Below are positions 58,899 to 64,000 of a stretch of 64,000 nt of DNA, one piece after another; position 1 is the first letter of the stretch, and every line of letters starts with the position of its first letter. The position numbers and the translations under genes are program-made. Source of the stretch: Sporomusaceae bacterium (GTDB lineage: Bacteria; Bacillota; Negativicutes; Sporomusales; UBA7701); assembly GCA_031460455.1 (NCBI GenBank), contig JAVKTQ010000001.1, positions 744,001 through 808,000 on the forward strand, in the 5' to 3' direction. The notes below the pieces were generated by a model, which saw only the letters and a program-made list of their open reading frames with translations, was not told the DNA's origin and ran no database searches.

Positions 58899-60055
58899 CG
58901 CGGTCCGCCGTCCAGGCGCCGACGGTATTGCTCCACCGCAGCGAGCAGGTCGCCGAGGTGGTCGCCGCCGAATTTCTCCAGCACCGCCCCGGCAAGGACG
59001 ATGGCCACAACCGCTTCGCCCACCACCGCGGCGGCAGGCACGGCGCAGACGTCGCTGCGCTCGGTGTTGGCGCGGGTGGCCGCCTTGGTGGCGATGTCCA
59101 CCGACGCCAGCGGCGCCATGAGGGTCGGGATGGGTTTCATCACCGCCCGGACCACAAGGTCTTCGCCGGTCGAGATGCCGCCTTCCACGCCTCCGGCCCG
59201 GTTGGTCTTACGGAAGTAACCGCGGGCGGGGTCGTAAAAAATCTCGTCGTGGGCCTGGCTGCCGGGCAGGGCGGCGTTGGCGAACCCCTCCCCTATCTCG
59301 ACGCCCTTGACGGCCGGAATCGACATCAGGGCCGCGGCGAGCGCCGCGTCGAGGCGGCGGTCCCACTGTACATGGCTGCCCAGGCCGGGCGGCAGTCCGG
59401 ACACCACGACCTCGAATACGCCGCCAAGGGTGTCGCCGCGCGTCTTGGCCGCGTCGACGGCCGCCATCATCGCCGCTTCGGCCGTCTTGTCGGCGCAGAA
59501 GAGCGGCGAGTCCGCGGTAAGGGTACCGATATCGCCCGCCGCGTATGCGCGGCGGGCTGCGGACACGCCGCCGACGGCGACGACGTGGGCGGCCACGGTG
59601 ACGCCGAGGGCCGTCAGGAGCTGACGGGCGACGGCGCCCACGGCGACGCGGGCCGCCGTTTCCCGGGCGCTGGCCCGTTCGAGGATGTTGCGGATATCGT
59701 CATGGCCGTATTTTTGTATACCCGCCAGGTCGGCGTGGCCGGGCCGCGGCGCGGTGACCGCCTCCCCCGCCGCCGGGCCGGATGGCGACATCCGTTCCTG
59801 CCAGTTGGCCCAATCGCGGTTCTTTATGGCCAGCGTCAGCGGGCTGCCCAGGGTGCGCCCGAAGCGCAGGCCGGACAGCACCTCGGCCTCATCCTTTTCG
59901 ATGCGCATGCGGCCGCCCCGGCCGTAGCCCTGCTGGCGGCGGGCCAGGTCGCGGTTCACGGCGGCCAGGTCCACGGGCAGGCCGGCGGGCAGGCCTTCGA
60001 TGACGGCCGTCAGGCACGGCCCGTGGGATTCGCCGGCGGTCAGGAAACGGAACAT
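58895..60055 (-). CDS. aroC: Chorismate synthase
   Basis: AroC removes phosphate from EPSP to make chorismate, using reduced flavin. The 386-residue protein shows [54 protein letters not shown] and [20 protein letters not shown]. It is the first gene of the aro trio, about 190 bases after a pilO terminator. Confidence 0.96.
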   Translation of the reverse strand: MFRFLTAGESHGPCLTAVIEGLPAGLPVDLAAVNRDLARRQQGYGRGGRMRIEKDEAEVLSGLRFGRTLGSPLTLAIKNRDWANWQERMSPSGPAAGEAVTAPRPGHADLAGIQKYGHDDIRNILERASARETAARVAVGAVARQLLTALGVTVAAHVVAVGGVSAARRAYAAGDIGTLTADSPLFCADKTAEAAMMAAVDAAKTRGDTLGGVFEVVVSGLPPGLGSHVQWDRRLDAALAAALMSIPAVKGVEIGEGFANAALPGSQAHDEIFYDPARGYFRKTNRAGGVEGGISTGEDLVVRAVMKPIPTLMAPLASVDIATKAATRANTERSDVCAVPAAAVVGEAVVAIVLAGAVLEKFGGDHLGDLLAAVEQYRRRLDGGPR

Positions 60056-60146
60056 CAGTCAGCCCTCCCAGTAGATGAAAGTAAAGAAAAAAATTATAAC
60101 TGTAGTATTTCGAAACAGGAATAGCCATATCCTGCCTGGCAGACAG

Positions 60147-60171
60147 CAAAAAACCAAGGCAATCGCCTTGG
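60147..60171 (-). terminator. Terminator after pilO
   Basis: CCAAGGC/GCCTTGG with an AATC loop, followed on the minus strand by TTTTTTGC, ends the pil operon. Repeat copy G lies between pilO and this hairpin. Confidence 0.92.
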
Positions 60172-60185
60172 TCGTAAATTTGCCG

Positions 60186-60314
60186 AACGGCCGTTCAGAA
60201 GTGCCCAGATGCTAGGCGCACCGGAGGATGGCCCGCGAAGGCGTACTTGGTGGCGTACGTCGAGTGGGCCATCCGAGGAGCAACAACGCAGATGGGCGCT
60301 GCTGGACGGCCGTT
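60186..60314 (+). repeat. Structured palindromic repeat, copy G
   Basis: The outer AACGGCCGT/ACGGCCGTT pairs over 9 bp, AGTGCCCA pairs with TGGGCGCT, GA/GA is internal, and the inner stem GGATGGCCC/GGGCCATCC is a perfect 9 bp. The apical hairpin is GGCGTAC-TTGGTGGC-GTACGTC. Its last two bases overlap the pilO stop codon (60313-60315). Confidence 0.9.
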
Positions 60315-60861
60315 ATTTTTTGACGCTGTAGATTACCACCTGCATCTTAGTCTCCAGCCCGCCCCCCAGCTTCATATTCATCGCCAGGGAATTGACGGAG
60401 TTGAAGCGCGGCGCGTCCTCGAGCTGCTTGAGGAAGCCCGCGGTCTGGAAAAAGTCGCCCCTGACGAGGATGTCGAGCGGCGTTTCCTGGTAGTTGTTGC
60501 GGCTGACGACCGCGGCGGGCTTGATGTGCATGATCTGGACGCCGCTGGCGCGGGCCGCCTTCTCGACGATGACGAGGAAGTCGCTGACGCCCGGCGTCTC
60601 GGGCAGCGCCCGGTCTACGACCCGCCGCCTGATGTCGAGCTCGGCCATGTGCTTAGCGGGATCGGGATGGGCGAGCACATGGGCTTCGATCGCATCCACC
60701 TGCCGCTTCTCGCTGCGGTAGCGGCCGTCAAGCTCGACGAGCCGGAGCCGCTGCTGCTGGAAAACGAAAGACCAGGCCACGACGGCGACCAGCACGGTGA
60801 CGAAAGCGAACAACATCAGCTTATGTTTTAGGGAGAGCTCTTTTGGCAGCGTGATCGCCAC
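60313..60861 (-). CDS. pilO: Type IV pilus biogenesis protein PilO
   Basis: PilO, with PilN, forms the inner-membrane alignment complex of type IV pili. The 182-residue protein has one N-terminal transmembrane helix (LMLFAFVTVLVAVVAWSFVF), a coiled-coil and a ferredoxin-like domain (ARASGVQIMHIKPAAVV, PLDILVRGDFFQTAGFLKQL). It follows pilN by 2 bases. The stop lies at the edge of repeat G. Confidence 0.88.
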   Translation of the reverse strand: MAITLPKELSLKHKLMLFAFVTVLVAVVAWSFVFQQQRLRLVELDGRYRSEKRQVDAIEAHVLAHPDPAKHMAELDIRRRVVDRALPETPGVSDFLVIVEKAARASGVQIMHIKPAAVVSRNNYQETPLDILVRGDFFQTAGFLKQLEDAPRFNSVNSLAMNMKLGGGLETKMQVVIYSVKK

Positions 60862-60863
60862 GG

Positions 60864-61391
60864 TTACCTCCCCTTGATCTTAAGGGTGATCTCGAATTTG
60901 GTCGCAAAGGTGGTAATGTCCCGTTCCGCCTTGACCAATGTCGGCTCGGCGAACAGGTCGTCCTGCTCCAGCTTGCGCATGAAGGCGGCCAGATCCGGGG
61001 TGCTCTTGGCCATCCCGGTAAGCTTCAGGAGACCCTTATCGACCGTAAGGTCGGTGAACCACAGTTCGGGAGGCGTCTTGGCCCCGAGCTGGGTGAGGAT
61101 GGCGTACCAGGATGTGCGCTCGCGGGTGAGGGCGATGAGCACGTTATCCTTAGCGTCGATGCCCTGCTGCTTGGCGTTGGCCGCCAGCATGGCCTCGCGG
61201 GACGGGCGCAGGAGCTGGTGGCGGTTTTTCGCTTCCTCCAGGTTGCGCTCGGTGTGGACAAGCATGAACTGGAAATAACCCCAGACGCTCAGGAAAACGC
61301 CGAGGACGAGGAAAATAAGGGCGCCGAAAATCCGGCCGGTCCGCCACTTGGGCTGGCGCTCGGCCAGCGGCAGAAGGTTGATGCGGATCAT
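60864..61391 (-). CDS. pilN: Type IV pilus biogenesis protein PilN
   Basis: The 175-residue protein begins IRINLLPLAERQP, the PilN motif that binds the PilM groove, followed by one transmembrane helix (GALIFLVLGVFLSVWGYFQF) and a periplasmic alpha/beta domain. It overlaps pilM by 4 bases. Confidence 0.92.
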   Translation of the reverse strand: MIRINLLPLAERQPKWRTGRIFGALIFLVLGVFLSVWGYFQFMLVHTERNLEEAKNRHQLLRPSREAMLAANAKQQGIDAKDNVLIALTRERTSWYAILTQLGAKTPPELWFTDLTVDKGLLKLTGMAKSTPDLAAFMRKLEQDDLFAEPTLVKAERDITTFATKFEITLKIKGR

Positions 61392-62467
61392 TCTTCCCCT
61401 CCCCTCAGCGCGAGGCCGACGGCCACGCCAAGGCGGCCGCCGAGGCTGCGGACATACTGGGGATCGAAGCTGCCGGCGATGTCGAACGGCGCCAGGGGGT
61501 CGTGGATGACCACCGGGACGTCGAGCTGGGCGGAGAAATAGTGGACGATGTTCTCCAGGGCGGCGCCGCCGCCGGTAAGAAAGGCTTTATCGATGATCGC
61601 CTCTTTGTTCTGGATGCGGTAATACTCGATGGTGCGCTGCGCCTCGCGGGCCGCCTCGGTGACGAGCAGCTCGAAGCGGCGGTGGACGGCGGACGTGTCA
61701 TCCTGAGTGCCGGGACGGAAGAGCAGCCCCTTCTGACGCTGCTTGAGGCGCTCGGCTTCCGTCTGGCCGAGTTCGAACGCTTCCATAATGACCTCAGTGA
61801 ACCGCTGGCCGCTGATGGGCACGGGACGGGCCACCACCGGGGCGCCGTCCTGGAAGATGGTGGCGTGGGAAAGCTCGGCGCCGATGTCGACCACCAGGGC
61901 GTTGCCGGCGGCCGGCAGCGTGCGGTAGATGGCGATGGGCTCGGCGTCGATGGCCGCCGGACGGAGACCGGCGGCTTTGACCGCGGCCACCAGATCGTCG
62001 ACGGCTTCGCGGGGCGCGGCGGCGAGCATGACCCGCATCTCAAGCTCGCTCGTGGCGCGGTCGGTGACGGCGTAGTCGTAGTAATATGTGCCAGGGGCGA
62101 AGGGGACGTATTTTTCGCTGTCCCATTTCACAGCCTCGCGCAGTTCATCGGGGCTGAGGGGCGGAAAAGAGATTTCGCGCACAAAAAGGGCAGGCACGCC
62201 GATGGCCAGCGCCGCGTCGCGGATGCTGGCCCCGCTGGTGCCCACGGCCTGACGCAAAATAGCCGCCAGGGCTTTGACGTCGCGACACGCGCCGTTCTCC
62301 ACAATGCCGGGCGGCAGATCCACGACGCCGACGGCCTTCAGCAGGGGCCGGCCCTTGCGGCGGTCGATCTGGACGATCTTGACGGCGCTGGTGCCGACGT
62401 CGACGCCGAGTACGTTATCCGTCTGACGGGCAAACAGGGACCGCAGGATGTTCCGCATGGGCGTCAC
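61388..62467 (-). CDS. pilM: Type IV pilus assembly ATPase PilM
   Basis: PilM is the cytoplasmic actin-like ATPase that recruits PilN. The 359-residue protein has NVLGVDVGTSAVKIVQIDRR at the N-terminus, ALVVDIGAELSHATIFQDGA, and a C-terminal FLTGGGAALENIVHYFSAQL phosphate-binding loop. It abuts the ComFB-like gene upstream. Confidence 0.94.
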   Translation of the reverse strand: MTPMRNILRSLFARQTDNVLGVDVGTSAVKIVQIDRRKGRPLLKAVGVVDLPPGIVENGACRDVKALAAILRQAVGTSGASIRDAALAIGVPALFVREISFPPLSPDELREAVKWDSEKYVPFAPGTYYYDYAVTDRATSELEMRVMLAAAPREAVDDLVAAVKAAGLRPAAIDAEPIAIYRTLPAAGNALVVDIGAELSHATIFQDGAPVVARPVPISGQRFTEVIMEAFELGQTEAERLKQRQKGLLFRPGTQDDTSAVHRRFELLVTEAAREAQRTIEYYRIQNKEAIIDKAFLTGGGAALENIVHYFSAQLDVPVVIHDPLAPFDIAGSFDPQYVRSLGGRLGVAVGLALRGGEE

Positions 62468-62745
62468 TACTCATCGGCCCGGTGGTGGTGGGGCCGCGCC
62501 TTTACGAGAATGATGGCGTTGGTGAGCGCGGCGACGATGTCGACATAGAACTGCTGGTCGAGGGATTTGACCTTGGTCAGCGTCTGGCCCTTGTCGGTGA
62601 CGACGTAGCGGGGCGGCAGAAAATTGAGCGCCAAGGCCGCGATGTCGTACTGGCAGTGCTTGCAGTTGCAGATGTCGGCGTGGTTGGCGAGCTGCTCGGG
62701 GAGGTACTGCCAGACGAGGGTTTCCATGTAGTTGATGAGTTCCAT
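62467..62745 (-). CDS. ComFB-family late competence protein
   Basis: The 92-residue protein reads MELINYMETLVWQYLPEQLA, then a cysteine pair, CNCKHCQYDIAALALNFLPP, and PRYVVTDKGQ. Its length and the CxCxxCxxD/NxxA pattern match the ComFB family (PF10719), often beside DNA-uptake and pilus genes; family members can also bind c-di-nucleotides. The start at 62745 follows AGGAGAGTGCGGACT. An upstream frame through repeat copy H is rejected. Confidence 0.82.
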   Translation of the reverse strand: MELINYMETLVWQYLPEQLANHADICNCKHCQYDIAALALNFLPPRYVVTDKGQTLTKVKSLDQQFYVDIVAALTNAIILVKARPHHHRADE

Positions 62746-62766
62746 AGTCCGCACTCTCCTTTTTAA

Positions 62767-62890
62767 CAGGCCGTTGATAAGCCCCCATCTGCGTCGTTGC
62801 TCCTCAGATCGCTTGCTTGCGTACGTTCGAGTACGCGGCGCGGCGCGCTCTTCCGGTGCGCCTTGCATCTGGGGACTTCTGAACGGCCTG
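62767..62890 (-). repeat. Structured palindromic repeat, copy H
   Basis: This copy is in the opposite orientation. The outer CAGGCCGTT/AACGGCCTG is a perfect 9-bp stem, CCCC pairs with GGGG, the GA/GA mismatch is on the minus strand, and the apical hairpin is GCGTAC-TCGAAC-GTACGC. It lies between the pilD terminator and the comFB start. Confidence 0.88.
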
Positions 62891-62937
62891 GGGAACGGCA
62901 TTTAGGATAAGCATATCTTAAATATAATTAGACAAAA

Positions 62938-62961
62938 GCCGCCGGCTACCTGCCGGGCGGC
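62938..62961 (-). terminator. Terminator of pilD
   Basis: GCCGCC-GGC/GCC-GGCGGC stem; on the minus strand it is followed by TTTTGTC. It starts 18 bases downstream of the pilD stop. Confidence 0.85.
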
Positions 62962-62979
62962 GCGGGGAAACGGAAAATA

Positions 62980-63765
62980 TCAGCGTCTGAGGAAATGGCC
63001 CGCGTACCAGGCAACGATATCCGGGCCGTAGAGGAGGGTGACGAACGCGCCGGCGGCGATGAACGGCCCGAAGGGGATGAGGTCTTTGCGCTTCCTGAGC
63101 CTGAGCAGCAGCAGCGCCCCGCCGCCGAGGCCGCCGGCGAGGAAGGACAGGAAGAGCGCCAGCAGGGTGTGCTGCCAGCCGAACCACAGGCCGAGCGCGG
63201 CGGCGAACTTGACGTCGCCCCCGCCCATGCCGCCGCGGGTGATGACGGCGATGGCCAGCAGCAGGCCGCCGCCGAGGAGGCCGCCGAGGAGCATGTCGAG
63301 GAGACCGACGGGCAGGGTAAGCGCCGAGCCCCACAGCGGCGCGTACGCAAAGGAAAGGTTTATCGCGACACCGGCTCCGGCAAGCCATACGAGGACTTTG
63401 TCGTAGATGAGCTGGTGGTCGAAGTCGATGAGGGTGATGACGACGAGGAAGGATGTCAGGACAAGGGCTTTAATGAGCGACGACCCAAGGCCGAAAACAA
63501 AGAAACACCACACGAACAGCGCGCCGGTCGCAAGCTCGACCAGGGCGTAGCGGGCGGAGAAGGTAGCGCCGCACGACCGGCAGCGGCCGCGGCGGAGGAT
63601 GTAGCTGAGGACGGGGATGAGATCGGCTGGCCCGAGGCGGACGCCGCAGGCGCGGCAGTGCGAGGGCGGGCTGACAACCGACTCCCCGGCCGGCAGGCGG
63701 TAGACGCAGACATTGAGAAAGCTGCCCACCGCCAGGCCGAGAAGGAAGATGATAAGTTCAAACAA
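62980..63765 (-). CDS. pilD: Prepilin peptidase (A24 family)
   Basis: PilD cleaves the leader of type IV prepilins and N-methylates the new terminus. The 261-residue membrane protein has the zinc-binding CRACGVRLGPADLIP...CRSCG loop, the first catalytic Asp in VITLIDFDHQLIYDK and the GxGD motif in GGMGGGDVKFAAALG, with about seven to eight spans. A partial pilin gene precedes it on the same strand. Confidence 0.94.
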   Translation of the reverse strand: MFELIIFLLGLAVGSFLNVCVYRLPAGESVVSPPSHCRACGVRLGPADLIPVLSYILRRGRCRSCGATFSARYALVELATGALFVWCFFVFGLGSSLIKALVLTSFLVVITLIDFDHQLIYDKVLVWLAGAGVAINLSFAYAPLWGSALTLPVGLLDMLLGGLLGGGLLLAIAVITRGGMGGGDVKFAAALGLWFGWQHTLLALFLSFLAGGLGGGALLLLRLRKRKDLIPFGPFIAAGAFVTLLYGPDIVAWYAGHFLRR

Positions 63766-63792
63766 TTTGGGTTAACTCCCGAAAAAGTAGGT

Positions 63793-63820
63793 ATCAAGGC
63801 AGTCCTGCGACTGCCTTGAT
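63793..63820 (-). terminator. Terminator of the partial pilin gene
   Basis: ATCAAGGCAGT/ACTGCCTTGAT, 11-bp stem with a 6-base loop, lies 7 bases downstream of the stop at 63828. The A tract on the plus strand is weak (ACCTACTTTTTC on the minus strand). Confidence 0.85.
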
Positions 63821-63827
63821 ATTATAA

Positions 63828-64000
63828 TTAGAGATCTTCAGCCATTTTGTCAGTTCCGCCGATATCGATGGTTGCCCTACCTGCTGCGGTTACTTGGTAT
63901 TTAGTGCCGGTTATTGCGGCGGCAGTAGTCGTTTTAGTAGCAGTAAAGTTTCCCGTAGGCGGAACCGGCACTGCTTGCAGATATGTGGTTACTGGAGCAT
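63828..64000 (-). CDS. Type IV pilin-like protein, N-terminus outside window
   Basis: The frame open to the right edge ends APVTTYLQAVPVPPTGNFTA, then TKYQVTAAGRATIDIGGT and DKMAEDL before TAA. It is Thr/Ala/Pro-rich and beta-prone, like the C-terminal part of major pilins, and it sits directly before pilD. Only 57 residues are visible, with no cleavage motif in the window. Confidence 0.6.
   Translation of the reverse strand, partial: APVTTYLQAVPVPPTGNFTATKTTTAAAITGTKYQVTAAGRATIDIGGTDKMAEDL

Noticed and set aside
62746-62901. Longer N-terminus for the ComFB-like protein
   Set aside because: The extension is translated repeat copy H, and a good ribosome site precedes the ATG at 62745.

Overview
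The window reads as a GC-rich chromosomal segment from an anaerobic Firmicute. It is most plausibly a spore-forming, outer-membrane-bearing Negativicutes (Sporomusaceae-like) lineage. The reasons are a TolC-dependent type RND efflux pair, a full PilMNO set with a prepilin peptidase, a Spo0E-like protein, a cobalt-early (anaerobic) B12 operon, LdhG/LdhH-type lactate oxidation, 2-oxoacid:ferredoxin oxidoreductase and a dissimilatory sulfite reductase operon of the short DsrMK type. The taxonomic placement is an inference. No rRNA, tRNA, CRISPR array, prophage or transposase was seen. About nine tenths of the genes lie on the minus strand.

Layout from left to right. Positions 1-9405 hold a minus-strand cobalamin operon (cbiD-E-T-L-F-G-H-J-X-C-cobO-cbiA) behind a B12 riboswitch. 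Positions 9560-12870 hold the plus-strand lactate dehydrogenase pair ldhG-ldhH and a Cys-rich microprotein. Positions 12900-15500 carry a Spo0E-like protein, rubrerythrin, a secreted unknown and a striking 218-bp branched inverted repeat. Positions 15515-18660 are korDABC with a duplicated upstream module. Positions 18678-22242 are a TAXI-TRAP transporter. Positions 23211-29249 are a lipid/glycan glycosylation cluster with two GT39 enzymes. Positions 29400-36600 are mixed genes: aminotransferase, orphan adenine methyltransferase, folE2, queC, HD-GYP and RNase H. Positions 36617-39399 are larE-B-C for the nickel-pincer cofactor. Positions 41760-50736 are the sulfite-reduction region: ferredoxin, dsrA, dsrB, dsrM, dsrK, dsrC, a YeiH-type transporter, an unknown gene, a CbiA-family gene read here as dsrN, and a convergent CC-motif protein. 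Positions 51161-55468 are the RND efflux pair, 55802-60055 tldD and aroB-K-C, and 60313-64000 the type IV pilus genes, ending in a partial pilin.

Links between genes. The cob operon and the Dsr region share uroporphyrinogen-derived chemistry: DsrAB needs siroheme, and the second CbiA-family protein is best explained as the siroheme amidase. Lactate oxidation through LdhGH could feed electrons to menaquinone and DsrMK, and then through DsrC to DsrAB. The lar genes build the nickel-pincer cofactor of lactate racemase, although larA is not in the window.

The most unusual signal is non-coding. Eight copies (116-129 bp) of one imperfectly palindromic element lie in intergenic gaps, mostly within a few bases of a stop codon. 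Their stems vary in sequence but keep pairing, which is a covariation signature. One copy sits inside the dsr operon between dsrB and dsrM.
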